64,000 nt of DNA from Methanosarcina sp. KYL-1 (GTDB lineage Archaea > Halobacteriota > Methanosarcinia > Methanosarcinales > Methanosarcinaceae), in assembly GCF_024372725.1 (NCBI RefSeq), contig NZ_VOUA01000019.1, forward strand, positions 1 to 64,000. The letters are read 5' to 3'. Both the position numbers and the translations under genes were made by a program. The notes under the pieces are model-generated. The model was not told the origin of the DNA, did not search any database, and was given only the letters and a program-made list of their open reading frames with translations. Of this stretch, positions 53,010-62,628 are shown in pieces. How positions within the stretch are numbered: position 1 is the stretch's first letter; the number at the start of each line of letters is the position of its first letter.

Positions 53010-53253
53010 CTTTCGGAAGAAAGCTCACTTTTGAGATATACAGTTTCAGGGGAGGCCTCTCCATCTGAAAATAAAGACTGAAAAGGGTAAAGTTCATAAC
53101 TTCCCTGTACAATTCAAGCAAAGAATAAAATTTGTTTAAGCCCATAGTTCTCTCTTCAAACTATCAAAGGCTTGAAATTATTTGTGTGTGTATCATTTGT
53201 TCAGACAATGGAAATCGCACATCAAACGCATAAAGACATTTGAAGGTGTTAAC

Positions 53254-53805
53254 ATAATTCCCAGAAAAGCATTTTTAACAAAGGGTACTGGCGTACACAA
53301 GGACCGGTTGGCGTCCTTTGAACTCGCCTTAAGGGAAGCAAGAATAGAGAAGTACAACCTCGTGAGCGTTTCGAGTATTTTGCCCCCTAATTGCAAGCTT
53401 GTGCCCAGAGAAGAAGGCCTGGAAGAATTGAAACCAGGTGCCATTGTCCATTGTGTTCTTGCCAGGAACGATACTAACGAACCCCACCGCTTGCTGGCTT
53501 CGGCTATAGGGACCGCCGTCCCGGTCAATGAAAATACTTACGGTTATATCTCGGAACACCACTCCTTCGGGGAGGAGGAAGTAATCGCCGGCGAATATGC
53601 AGAAGACCTGGCAGCAACCATGCTGGCAACAACCCTCGGAATAGAGTTTGATGCAGAGATGGCCTGGCATGAAAGGGAGCAGGTGTACAAAGCAAGCGGA
53701 CACATTTTCGATACTTTCCACATGTGTCAGACCGCAAAAGGCGACAAAGACGGAAAATGGACCACCGTTGTAGCTGCCATGGTCTTTGTGACATCCCCTA
53801 CTTAA
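53254..53805 (+). CDS. pdaD: Pyruvoyl-dependent arginine decarboxylase
   Basis: Makes agmatine from arginine, the first step of archaeal polyamine synthesis. Self-cleavage site VSVSSILPPNC: cut between the two Ser creates the pyruvoyl group. Further family words: TKGTGVHKDRLASFELAL, YGYISEHHSFGEEEVIAGEY, AEDLAATMLATTLGIEF. Family members start MIPRKAF; here that position is ATA-ATT-CCC (53254), with AAGGTG 5 bases before it. In-frame ATG is absent, and TTG/GTG codons at 53182-53199 would add ~24 unrelated residues without a ribosome site. I therefore place the start at ATA 53254 with caution. It gives 183 residues, a normal length. Confidence 0.88.
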   Translation: MIPRKAFLTKGTGVHKDRLASFELALREARIEKYNLVSVSSILPPNCKLVPREEGLEELKPGAIVHCVLARNDTNEPHRLLASAIGTAVPVNENTYGYISEHHSFGEEEVIAGEYAEDLAATMLATTLGIEFDAEMAWHEREQVYKASGHIFDTFHMCQTAKGDKDGKWTTVVAAMVFVTSPT

Positions 53806-53997
53806 TCCTGAGAACTTAATAATCCTGAGAACTTAATAATCCTGAGAACTTAATAATCCTGAGAACTAATAATCCTGAGAACTGTTTGAAGCAAAAAAGA
53901 AAATTAAAACCGGAAAAATTTAAAATCGGGTAAATTAAAAATCGGAAAAATTAAAAACCGGATAAATTAAAAACCTAAAAAGGGGAAGAGATTAGCT
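53806..53997. repeat. Two adjoining short tandem repeats
   Basis: 53806-53882: five copies of TAATCCTGAGAACTTAA (17 bp, last ones shortened). 53903-53980: five variants of a 16-17-base unit such as AATTAAAAACCGGATA. They lie between convergent genes. Confidence 0.85.
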
Positions 53998-54981
53998 TCA
54001 AAGCTTCCCCGGTCTTGGTGGCATGAAGGGCTGGAATAACCTGGCCTGGATGCCCCTGAAATACTTTCCTGAAATTATTCTCGGCCGCCGTGGGGTGCTG
54101 CGACCGACAAGGAAGGCGCCTGCCAGGATAAAAAGGCAGCCTCCTATTGTGTTTGCCTGAATCGGTTCTCCCAGTACAGTGCAGCCGAAGCAGATACTGC
54201 TTACCGGCTCAAGGAGGGAGAGCACGGCTGCGGTTTGCGCTTTTATGTGGGCCACTCCGCTAAGGTAGAGAAGGGATCCAAAAGCAGTGGCGATAACCCC
54301 GAAAGGTATGAGCATGCCCAGGTTATCAAGCAGCACGGGCCCGGGAACCGAAATTCCGAATGGCAGGAGGAGCACCAGGCTTACTCCCGTTGACCAGAGC
54401 ATCTGCTCGACCGCCGAATAAGTCTCTTTGAGGTAGTTTACGGTCATGATGGAACAGCCGTAGGAAAGCCCCGAGAGCAGCCCGAAAAACATGCCTGCGA
54501 TGTAACTGCCCTGCACTCCTGCACTCCCCGGACTTCCCATGAGCCCTGCAGGGTCGACTGCTAGCACTATCCCTGAGAGGGACAGGGTAAGGGCAAACAT
54601 GCTGCGGAGGGTTACGCGCTCTTTAAGTATGAAGGGGGAAAGCAGGGTAACATAAATCGGGGCTGTGTAGAGGAGGAGAACGGCCACGGGGATGCTGGTG
54701 TGCTTGATTGCCGAAAAGTACGAGAACATTGTCACCGTGTTCAGTACCCCTAACAAAAGTATGTAGTGTTTCTTCTGCTTTAACTGGAGCTTTTCCAGCT
54801 TCCCGGTCACTGCTAAGTACGCTAAGATGGCTGCAAATCCGAAAAAAAGCCTGTAAAAAAGGATAGAACCTACTTCCATATTTTTTATGTCTTTTACGAA
54901 AATCCCTATCATCCCAAAGAGGATGCAGGAAATTATAACGGCTGTAAAGGGTTTATTATTTTCTTTAACTGTCTGGGGCAT
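53998..54981 (-). CDS. EamA-family (DMT) transporter, copy 1
   Basis: Ten-helix drug/metabolite transporter built of two EamA repeats: FTAVIISCILFGMIGIFVKD with RLFFGFAAILAY, ALLLYTAPIYVTLLSPFILK, and in the second half GVIATAFGSLLYLSGVAHIK with SLLEPVSSICFGCTVLGEP. It probably exports or imports small metabolites; substrate unknown. The frame extends to 55062, but the extra 27 codons are Cys/aromatic-rich and non-homologous, so I start at ATG 54981 (MPQTVKENN). Paralogue of the gene at 61576. Confidence 0.87.
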   Translation of the reverse strand: MPQTVKENNKPFTAVIISCILFGMIGIFVKDIKNMEVGSILFYRLFFGFAAILAYLAVTGKLEKLQLKQKKHYILLLGVLNTVTMFSYFSAIKHTSIPVAVLLLYTAPIYVTLLSPFILKERVTLRSMFALTLSLSGIVLAVDPAGLMGSPGSAGVQGSYIAGMFFGLLSGLSYGCSIMTVNYLKETYSAVEQMLWSTGVSLVLLLPFGISVPGPVLLDNLGMLIPFGVIATAFGSLLYLSGVAHIKAQTAAVLSLLEPVSSICFGCTVLGEPIQANTIGGCLFILAGAFLVGRSTPRRPRIISGKYFRGIQARLFQPFMPPRPGKL

Positions 54982-55340
54982 GATGCAGCATGAATAACAG
55001 AACCAGGATATATATTTTTTTGAAAATAATCGATAATGACAGATCTTTTGAGGATAGGGCACTTAAGAATAAGTTATAGGGGGAAAAATGGGATTTAATA
55101 GAGTCTTTTATGGAAAAATAGGGTATTAAGGGATTAAAAATGAAAAAATATGACTAATTAGAGTTTTTAATCAATAGAGGGGATATTATGCGATTAAAAT
55201 CAAAAAAATAAGGTAAAAGAGGGTTTTTGAAGAGTAAGGTGACCGATATCAGTTTAAAAAATAAAAAAATAGACTATGCCCTTTTTTTGCAAAATAGGAG
55301 CTGTAAGAAGTTTTAAAGGAAAAATGGGAATTCTTTTTCT
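54982..55340. other. AT-rich degenerate repeat spacer
   Basis: Loose repeats of GGGATTAAAAATGAAAAAATA. No gene. Confidence 0.5.
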
Positions 55341-58300
55341 TCACTCCGCAAAATAGATCATTTCATTGGGCATCCGGGTCAGCTCGTTGCTCTCTATCCC
55401 TGAAAGGATAAGGGCCTCGATCCTTTCTTTCGTATTCTTGCGAGTTGTCCTGATCCCGAGCACCCGTGAGGCCTGGATCACCAGGTCTTCCAGGGGAGTG
55501 GAATACTGGGAATTGAGCACAAAGCGGACAGCTTCCAGGATTTCCTCGTCGCAGATCCATTCTATCTTTGCTGCTGTGTCTCCCTCCCTCCTCCGGAGGA
55601 GGTCAGAAGGCCCGGAAACAGGCCAGAGGAATTCTCCCTTTATCCGGATTTCTCCCGATTCCCCGGCTGAGGCCACTGAATCGAAAATTCGTGTCTTGAT
55701 TTTACCGGCCATACGCGGGATTTCGCAGTGGAGCTTAATCCTCTGGAGCAGTTCCTCTTCATGCACGGGGCCTTCACATTCTACGATTGTTACTACCGCG
55801 CCTATCAGTTCTTCATCCGGGACTTCGGAAAGGTCTCCTGACTTTGGAAGCCCCGGGGAGAGGCAGACCCTGTAGGGAGGTACAAGAGCTTCGAGGGATT
55901 CTTCTTTTCCTGAAGATGACCCTTCTTTTCCTGAAGGCTTTTCAGGCCCCTCGGGTTCGTCGGTCCCGGCATTTGCAGCATAAAGGGCCTCTGATACCCT
56001 TTTTGTGGGAGCTAAGGTTTCTGGTTTCAGGGTGAAATAATCTGTTTGGGTGAAAGAATCTGTTGAATCGTTTTTCCCTTCCATTTCAGCTTCCTTTTCC
56101 GGCCAGAAAGCCTGCAGAGTCAGAGCTTCGGGGTCAGGGTCAATTTCCTGTTCAGGTTCCTGAAGGGGCTTTGTTTCGGTTTCAAATTCGGTTTCAATTT
56201 CAGCTTTGGTTTCAAATTCAGGCCCCATTTTCGTTCCAGGCTTAACTTCCGGTCCGCTTATGGAGTTGTCCTCTTCTTCTCCTTCTTCTTCGGAATCGGA
56301 CTCAGGCTCAAAAAATCCCCCTGACCCGTAAATGTAAGCAAACTCATTGATCCTTTTGCCCTTTCTTTTCTTTACGGGGCTTGCCATGAAATCGACATCC
56401 GGGTAAGCCTGATAGAAGTTGAGCCTTTCAGGCTCTGGCTCAGGGATGGGCTCAAACTCACCTTCGGTGTCCTCTCCCGTAATAGTGCGGGGTTCTACAT
56501 TGAACTTAAGGAGTTTTGACTTCCCTGACCTTCTTACAGGCCTCTTTCGGGAGTTTTCATCAGCCAGCGAAGCCATAGCTGCTGCTTTTGAGGTCATTTC
56601 GGGGAGGAAGTCCGTTCCTGCGGGCCCTGAGAGGTTTAGCTCAAGTTCGGAAAACGGGCTTGAGTAATCTTCTTCCCCTCCTCCCGCTTCCAGTTCTTCT
56701 TCTTCTACTTCCAGTCCATCTCCTGCTTGCAGCGCTTCTATTTCTAATCCTTCTCCTGCTTCCAGTCCTTCTACTTTCAGTCCTTCTTCCGGTCCGACAC
56801 CGTATTCTGTCATGGAAGAAGTTTCAGGTCCCTTTAATTTTTCAACTTTTTCGCTTCTGCCGGATGTGAGGAAAGCGGCATCCGGATGAACTTTTTTTCC
56901 GGAACTTTCTTTTGAGGTATCGTTCCAGGAAAATGGCTGGTATACTTCCTCAGCCCCGGTCTCGGGTTGAGTTTCAGGTTGAGTTTCAGGTTCCGGAGCT
57001 TCCAGCCGGGCCTGCTCGACAGCTGCCTTCACGGCTTCCAGGAGTTTTTCCCGGCTCTCTTTCGGGTGCAGGTACCAGTCCGTGGACCAGACCCTGTAGA
57101 GTTTCCAGCCCAGCCCTTCCAGTACCTGCTGGCGCAGGCGGTCCCGGTCCCTGGCAACGGGAGAGGAATGGTAACCTGCCCCATCGCATTCGATCCCGAG
57201 AATGTAGCGGCCCGGGTGCCGGGGGTCAGGGACTGCAAGGTCGAGCCGGTACCCGGCGCAGCCTATCTGCCTGTGGACTTCACACCCGTTTTCCGTAAGG
57301 AAATCGGAGACTGCTTCTTCAAAGGGGGATTCGGCATCCTCCCTCCCACAGGCCGGGGAGAGGAGCCTCCCGCTTTCCGCAAACTCAAGGAAGACTTTGA
57401 GGGCCCGGAGCCCGAAGGAGGAGTTTTCGTCCAGGTGCAGGTCCCTTGAGGTGAAGTTTGCAAAGACCACACACTTTTCCCTGGCACGGGTGATCAGGAC
57501 ATTTAAGCGGCGCTCTCCGCCTTCCCGGTTCAGGGGCCCGAAGTTCAGGGAAAGCTTCCTGTTGTTGTCAAAGCCGAAGCCCACGCTCAGCAGGATGACG
57601 TCCCTTTCGTCCCCCTGGATGGTTTCGAGGTTCTTTACAAAGAAGTGCTCGCCCCTCTCATTCCCGGAGTTCAGGTCCACTCCGGGGCTGGCTTTTATGA
57701 GGGCTTCGATTTCTTCCTGGACGGCTTCCTGCTGTTTTACATTGAAGGTCCCGACCCCCAGGCTTTTGTCCGGGTACCTGCGGAAGTGTTCGAACACCGC
57801 CCTGGCAACGGCCCTTGCTTCTTCCCTGTTGGCCCCGCTTTTGCCCCTGTCGTAGACGGCATCGGGCAGGTGCACGAATTTCAGGCCCAGGCGCTCGTCT
57901 TTCTGCATGGGGGAGGGGTAGACGTAGAGCCGGTTGTCGTAAAACTCCTGGTTTGAGACCGCAATCAGGGACTCGTGCCTGCTCCTGTAGTGCCAGCGCA
58001 GGGTCTTGATCGGGAAACTGCGCTTGCAGACGTTTAAGATGCTTTCCATGTCCCCTGCGGCTGCGTAGTCGTCGGGTTCGCTTTCCGGGGCGTCGATGAC
58101 CGTATCGAAGAAAGTGGTTGGGGGAAGCTGCTTTGAATCGCCCATGACAACCACCTGTTTTCCGCGCAGGAGGGCGCCTACTGCGTCTTCGGGCCTGACC
58201 TGGCTGGCCTCGTCAAAGATGATCACGTCAAAGCGGGTGCTCCGCGGGTCCAGGTACTGGGCGATGGAAAGGGGGCTCATCATGAAACAGGGCTTGATCT

Positions 58301-61118
58301 TCTGGACCAGGCCCCCGGATTTTTTCATGAGGGTGCGGATGGGCATATGTCCCCGTTTCCGGTTGAATTCGTTAAGGAGGATCCCGGCTTCCGAAGCCCG
58401 TGAGGCTCCCGAGGTGAGTTTCGGGGTTTCCTCGTATGCGGAGTGGATGATCCTCTTCCGGTTTTCCAAAAGGACCTTCCGGTCAAGTTCGGTGAACTTA
58501 TTGATCTTGCCCTCATGGAGTTCCCGGATAAAAGTCGAAAGTGCAGGCCTTTCCTTAAAAGCCCGGTGCAGGAGGGTTTCGGCGTAGTTCCCTTCAAAAG
58601 CAGGGATCATGTCCTCGGGCTCGATTTTTCCGGCCTCGATTTCCTCCATCATCGGGGCTGCAAGCGTGTCCAGGCAGGCCTGCCTGTACCCCAGGAACTG
58701 GCTCCAGAACACAAGCGACGGGGTTTCGGCTTTCCACCGGGTTACGCGGGACTTCAGCTGGCTTATTTTCACGTTTTCAAGTCCGGTCCCGAACATTTTT
58801 GTGAAATCTGCCCCTACCCGGGCCCCGAAATTCTCAAGGGAATCCAGGAAAGCCTTTTTCGCTTCGAGGACCTCGTTTATTGCGGGTTCGAATTTCCCTT
58901 CTTCTACCCCGCCGGTGACAAGCTTGAAGACCCGGTCAGTGAATACTCCTTCCTTTACGTATTTCCTGAAGGGGATTATCCACCTGCCGTACTCTTCCAG
59001 GAAAACAGGATCGCTTTCAAAGCCCTTCCAGTACTCCCCGAAATACTTCTTGCCTTTGCTTTGCGCACCCTCAAGTTCGAACCTGCGGGTCTCGCATTCT
59101 GAGAGGCAGGCAAGGTCCAGGAGGATCTGGCTGTCTTTCGGGGCCCCGAAGGCATAGCAGGCCGTAATGTCCTTTTTCAGCTTGCGGTACTTCGGGTTCA
59201 GCTGCTTCAGCAGTTTATGGGACAATTTCTCGAATTCCGAGGTGTCCAGGTCAAGAATAGCAGGATAAAATGTCTTGTCCACAAAGGCTTTCAGTTCCAG
59301 GTACTGCCTGAGTTTCGAGACGAGGGCCGCGGCTTCGGCCTTTGAGGCTTCGGATTCCCATTCGGCGTTCTGGAGCATTGCCTCGGGCAGGGGTTTTGAG
59401 CCGGCTGCAAGTTTTGCGGCCCCTATCACGGCCCTGACCCCTTCAAGGGACTGGGGCTTTGAGCTTGCCGAGAGTTCATTCAGGGTTTTTATGGTTTTTT
59501 CCAGGGCTTCGAATGCCGCGGCACAGTCTTCGGCAAGGGGTTCGAGTTCTCCCAGGTCCGAAGGGAGCACAAGCCCGGGTTCACACCCGTACCAGGGGTT
59601 TTTCCTGACAGGGCCGAGGGCCGGGAGTACCCGCCCCAGTTTTTCCAGGACGGACTCGGCTTCGGTCCAGGCTTCAAGCTCCCAGGTCTCAGGCTCCTTG
59701 AGATCGAAGCGGGGCATTTTCAAGCCCCTTGCCTCAAAATAAGCCCTGTTCTTTTCCCTGACACCGTAGAGGGTATAGAGGCTGGAATAAAGCTTGCCTG
59801 CCGGTTCTCCCAGGGTAAGGGCATACTCGTTGAGTTCACGTTTCAGCTTTTCCAGTTCATTGATGTCCCGGTCCGGGCTGATTGCCTGGGGAGCCGGGCG
59901 GTTCAGGGCCTTTTCCAGGGCTTCGAGCACGGCCTTTTTCCGGGTCTGGTGGCTGTGAATTTCCAGGCAGAGTTCGCCCAGGCCAGCAGCGTCCAGCCTG
60001 CTTTTTACTACCTGGAGGGCTGCCATCTTCTCACTTACAAAGAGGACGCTCCTCCCCTGGGCCAGCAGTTCGCCAATGGTGTTTGCAATGGTCTGGGACT
60101 TGCCCGTACCGGGGGGGCCCTCGACCACCAGGTCCTTTCCGGCTTTTGCGTCCTCCATAACCGCAATCTGGGAGGAGTCGGCGTCCAGGATGTGGTAGGT
60201 GTCTTTTACTGAAAGTTTCAGGTCAACTTCTTCTTCCAGGAAGCCAGGGACATTGCATTCGGGTTCCGTGGGGTTGAATATCTTCTGGACCAGGGGGTGC
60301 TCCGCAGGGGACATGTCCTCGGGCCAGGTGGAAGGGTCCAGGTCTTTGTACATGACAAATTTCCTGAAGTTAAATAGGTCAAGGCAGATCTCCGAAAGGA
60401 GCTTCCAGTCCGGCTTTTCGCGGATTGCCCCCTGCACGGCTTTGAAGTATTCCTCAATTCCGGAAGCCTCCTCGGGCATTTCAAACTCGGGGACTTCTAT
60501 TCCCATTTCCTTCATCTTTGCCTGCAGGGTGATGGAGGTGAAAATTTCGTCTCCGGTCCACTGGAGGTTGAAATTGCGCCCTTTGCCTATCCGCTTGAGT
60601 TCCACGGGGATCAGGACAAGGGGAGCTCTCGGGTTTTTAACGGATGACCTGGTGTCGTTCCACTGCAGGAAACCAAGAGCAAGGTAGAGCACAGGGTACC
60701 CCTGTTCTTCAAAAATGGAGTTTGCCTGGTTGTGGACGTAAAAAAGTTTCCTCTCAAGGGTTTCGCTGTCGTCCGGAGTGTCCAGGAAGGGCTCGAAACG
60801 GGAAGGAGTGGTCTTGCTTTTCTCCTCCGAGGTCAGGATCCTGCCTATTGCTTTGAGGAGCTTGCTCTCGTTTTCGGCAGTATCATCTTCTCCAACCTCC
60901 CCATTCCCGGCTTTTTTGCTTTTTTTCGACCGGGCTTTTGCCCTGAACTTCATTGATTTTTCCTGGAGAACAAAGAGCTCGTAGACCTCAGCCGGGGTCC
61001 TGCCTGCAATTGAGAGGGTACGTCTCTGGGAAGGGCGGTAATTGAGAAGGTTGTTTCGAAGAGACAGGTCAAGCAAATTTTGCCTTAATGCTTCCAATTC
61101 CTGAACTACATCTACCAT
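55341..61118 (-). CDS. Giant DUF4011 helicase-nuclease protein
   Basis: 1925 residues. DUF4011 at the N-terminus (RQNLLDLSLRNNLLNYRPSQ). SF1 helicase: Walker A VVEGPPGTGKSQTIANTIGE (~328-347), VIIFDEASQVRPEDAVGALL, LRWHYRSRHESLIAVSNQEF, LETIQGDERDVILLSVGFG, LNVLITRAREKCVVF. A Vsr/DUF559-like nuclease at ~1255-1365 (FEEAVSDFLTENGCEVHRQI; YILGIECDGAGYHSSPVARD; LEGLGWKLYRVWSTDWY). Then ~400 residues of acidic low complexity (E/P/G), and a C-terminal DUF3320-like segment from ~1850. The DUF4011-helicase-Vsr architecture has been linked, as I recall, with anti-phage defence in bacteria; inference here. Single gene between two EamA transporters. Confidence 0.9.
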   Translation of the reverse strand: MVDVVQELEALRQNLLDLSLRNNLLNYRPSQRRTLSIAGRTPAEVYELFVLQEKSMKFRAKARSKKSKKAGNGEVGEDDTAENESKLLKAIGRILTSEEKSKTTPSRFEPFLDTPDDSETLERKLFYVHNQANSIFEEQGYPVLYLALGFLQWNDTRSSVKNPRAPLVLIPVELKRIGKGRNFNLQWTGDEIFTSITLQAKMKEMGIEVPEFEMPEEASGIEEYFKAVQGAIREKPDWKLLSEICLDLFNFRKFVMYKDLDPSTWPEDMSPAEHPLVQKIFNPTEPECNVPGFLEEEVDLKLSVKDTYHILDADSSQIAVMEDAKAGKDLVVEGPPGTGKSQTIANTIGELLAQGRSVLFVSEKMAALQVVKSRLDAAGLGELCLEIHSHQTRKKAVLEALEKALNRPAPQAISPDRDINELEKLKRELNEYALTLGEPAGKLYSSLYTLYGVREKNRAYFEARGLKMPRFDLKEPETWELEAWTEAESVLEKLGRVLPALGPVRKNPWYGCEPGLVLPSDLGELEPLAEDCAAAFEALEKTIKTLNELSASSKPQSLEGVRAVIGAAKLAAGSKPLPEAMLQNAEWESEASKAEAAALVSKLRQYLELKAFVDKTFYPAILDLDTSEFEKLSHKLLKQLNPKYRKLKKDITACYAFGAPKDSQILLDLACLSECETRRFELEGAQSKGKKYFGEYWKGFESDPVFLEEYGRWIIPFRKYVKEGVFTDRVFKLVTGGVEEGKFEPAINEVLEAKKAFLDSLENFGARVGADFTKMFGTGLENVKISQLKSRVTRWKAETPSLVFWSQFLGYRQACLDTLAAPMMEEIEAGKIEPEDMIPAFEGNYAETLLHRAFKERPALSTFIRELHEGKINKFTELDRKVLLENRKRIIHSAYEETPKLTSGASRASEAGILLNEFNRKRGHMPIRTLMKKSGGLVQKIKPCFMMSPLSIAQYLDPRSTRFDVIIFDEASQVRPEDAVGALLRGKQVVVMGDSKQLPPTTFFDTVIDAPESEPDDYAAAGDMESILNVCKRSFPIKTLRWHYRSRHESLIAVSNQEFYDNRLYVYPSPMQKDERLGLKFVHLPDAVYDRGKSGANREEARAVARAVFEHFRRYPDKSLGVGTFNVKQQEAVQEEIEALIKASPGVDLNSGNERGEHFFVKNLETIQGDERDVILLSVGFGFDNNRKLSLNFGPLNREGGERRLNVLITRAREKCVVFANFTSRDLHLDENSSFGLRALKVFLEFAESGRLLSPACGREDAESPFEEAVSDFLTENGCEVHRQIGCAGYRLDLAVPDPRHPGRYILGIECDGAGYHSSPVARDRDRLRQQVLEGLGWKLYRVWSTDWYLHPKESREKLLEAVKAAVEQARLEAPEPETQPETQPETGAEEVYQPFSWNDTSKESSGKKVHPDAAFLTSGRSEKVEKLKGPETSSMTEYGVGPEEGLKVEGLEAGEGLEIEALQAGDGLEVEEEELEAGGGEEDYSSPFSELELNLSGPAGTDFLPEMTSKAAAMASLADENSRKRPVRRSGKSKLLKFNVEPRTITGEDTEGEFEPIPEPEPERLNFYQAYPDVDFMASPVKKRKGKRINEFAYIYGSGGFFEPESDSEEEGEEEDNSISGPEVKPGTKMGPEFETKAEIETEFETETKPLQEPEQEIDPDPEALTLQAFWPEKEAEMEGKNDSTDSFTQTDYFTLKPETLAPTKRVSEALYAANAGTDEPEGPEKPSGKEGSSSGKEESLEALVPPYRVCLSPGLPKSGDLSEVPDEELIGAVVTIVECEGPVHEEELLQRIKLHCEIPRMAGKIKTRIFDSVASAGESGEIRIKGEFLWPVSGPSDLLRRREGDTAAKIEWICDEEILEAVRFVLNSQYSTPLEDLVIQASRVLGIRTTRKNTKERIEALILSGIESNELTRMPNEMIYFAE

Positions 61119-61575
61119 AAAAATACCAGGCCCTGTTTACATAATTTGTGAATTATATTTAGAATACAGAATAAGAATACAGGATGATTACTAATAAATT
61201 TTGTTGATGTTACGTAGGGGGTAAGGAACTTTCGTTTTAAAGGATGAAATATATTTCGAAAAGAAATACATTTTACGAAGAAATATTTTACATTATATGA
61301 AGAAATATTTTCCTGGAGAGTTTTCTGAATCTTATCTTTTAAATTATTTTTATCATCAAACATTCTATTAATAGTTATCATTATACCAATAGTTTTCAGT
61401 ATAGCGATAGTTATCAGTATAGCGATAGCTATCAGTATAGCGATAGTTATCAGTATAGCGATAGTTATCAGTATACCAATAGTTATCAGCAATTATATTG
61501 TAAAAATTAAAATTCAGTGTTATCTTCATCCGATCTCATTTCACGTTGTTTTCCTGCCCCATTTACCATTCACTG
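61119..61575. other. Spacer with an 18-bp tandem repeat
   Basis: Promoter side of the giant helicase gene plus the repeat array at 61376-61490. No gene supported. Confidence 0.55.
61376..61490. repeat. 18-bp tandem repeat (AGTATAGCGATAGTTATC)
   Basis: Six copies, the outer two with ACCA in place of GCGA. One unit contains the palindrome GATAGCTATC. An apparent ORF through it translates to monotonous ILITIA repeats and is not considered real. Confidence 0.9.
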
Positions 61576-62628
61576 TTATCTCTCAACAACCTTTTCAGCC
61601 GCCATTCGCAGGCTTTTTCCGCAGGTTTCTTCCGGAGGAATTATTTCCTCTGGCGGAATTCTTTCATCTCCGGGGGGCAGCTCCCCCTGAGGATGCTTCA
61701 GTCCTCTCTCATTTTCTCTTTCTCCGGGCATAACTTCGCTTCCGGCCTTATCTTCCTCATCCAGGCTTACAAGGAAGGAACTTGCAAGGATAAGGGTGCA
61801 GCCTAACAGGGTGCCCCCCGAGATAGGGTCATTTAAGAGAATGTAGGCAAAAAAAATCGCACTTACAGGTTCAAGCAGGGAGATGATGCTCGCGTTCTGG
61901 GCTTTTACATGCATGAGCCCTGTGAAGTAGAGGATGGAACCCAGGGAGGTGATCATCACTCCGAGGAAGAGGAGGACGGGCAGGTTTTCGAGAAGGGCTG
62001 CTGCAGAGGCCTGCCCTGTATAGGGGAGCAGGAGCACAAGGGTAACCCCTGTTGAGAAGAAGAGCTGTTCCAGGCCCGAATATTCGTCCCTGAGGTAGCG
62101 GGAAGTCAGGATGATGCAGGCATAAAGTAAGCCCGCAAAAAGCCCCATCAGCACTCCGAGGAGATAGCTCCCGTTTCCTGTGCCCGGGCCGAAGGCAAGT
62201 TTTTCCGGCCCTACCACGACTGCCACGCCGGCCAGGGAAAACACGAGGGCTGCAAGGCTGCGCCTGTTAAGTTTTTCCTTAAGGATAAGGGGAGCAAGAA
62301 GCACCACGTAAAGAGGGGCAGTGTACAGGAGCAGCACGGAAACCGAGACATTTGTGAGGCTTACGGCCGTATAGTAAGAAACCATCACCCCTGCCTGCCA
62401 GGCCCCAAAGAGGAAGAGGGCTTTTCTCTTTCCCCGAAGCCGCATTCCGGAAAATTTTCCGGAAGCCGCCATGTAAGCTATAAGCGCCAGGAAGCCGAAA
62501 AGGAGCTGGTAAAACACCACCGGGCCTGCAGCCATGCTTTTTATGTAGACGAAAAAGATGCCTGCAAACCCGTAGATAACGGATGCGGCAACTACCTGGA
62601 TACTGGCTTTCAGGTGATGGGGCTCCAT
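61576..62628 (-). CDS. EamA-family (DMT) transporter, copy 2
   Basis: 350 residues, same two-repeat ten-helix plan as the copy at 53998: VAASVIYGFAGIFFVYIKSM, LLLYTAPLYVVLLAPLILKE, GVMITSLGSILYFTGLMHVK, SLLEPVSAIFFAYILLNDPI. The C-terminus has ~50 extra charged, proline-rich residues (PGERENERGLKHPQGELPPG) not found in copy 1. Substrate unknown. Confidence 0.87.
   Translation of the reverse strand: MEPHHLKASIQVVAASVIYGFAGIFFVYIKSMAAGPVVFYQLLFGFLALIAYMAASGKFSGMRLRGKRKALFLFGAWQAGVMVSYYTAVSLTNVSVSVLLLYTAPLYVVLLAPLILKEKLNRRSLAALVFSLAGVAVVVGPEKLAFGPGTGNGSYLLGVLMGLFAGLLYACIILTSRYLRDEYSGLEQLFFSTGVTLVLLLPYTGQASAAALLENLPVLLFLGVMITSLGSILYFTGLMHVKAQNASIISLLEPVSAIFFAYILLNDPISGGTLLGCTLILASSFLVSLDEEDKAGSEVMPGERENERGLKHPQGELPPGDERIPPEEIIPPEETCGKSLRMAAEKVVER

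Noticed and set aside
61112-61492. 126-codon ORF rich in ILITIA repeats
   Set aside because: It is a translation of the 18-bp tandem repeat, overlaps the helicase start and has no ribosome site.
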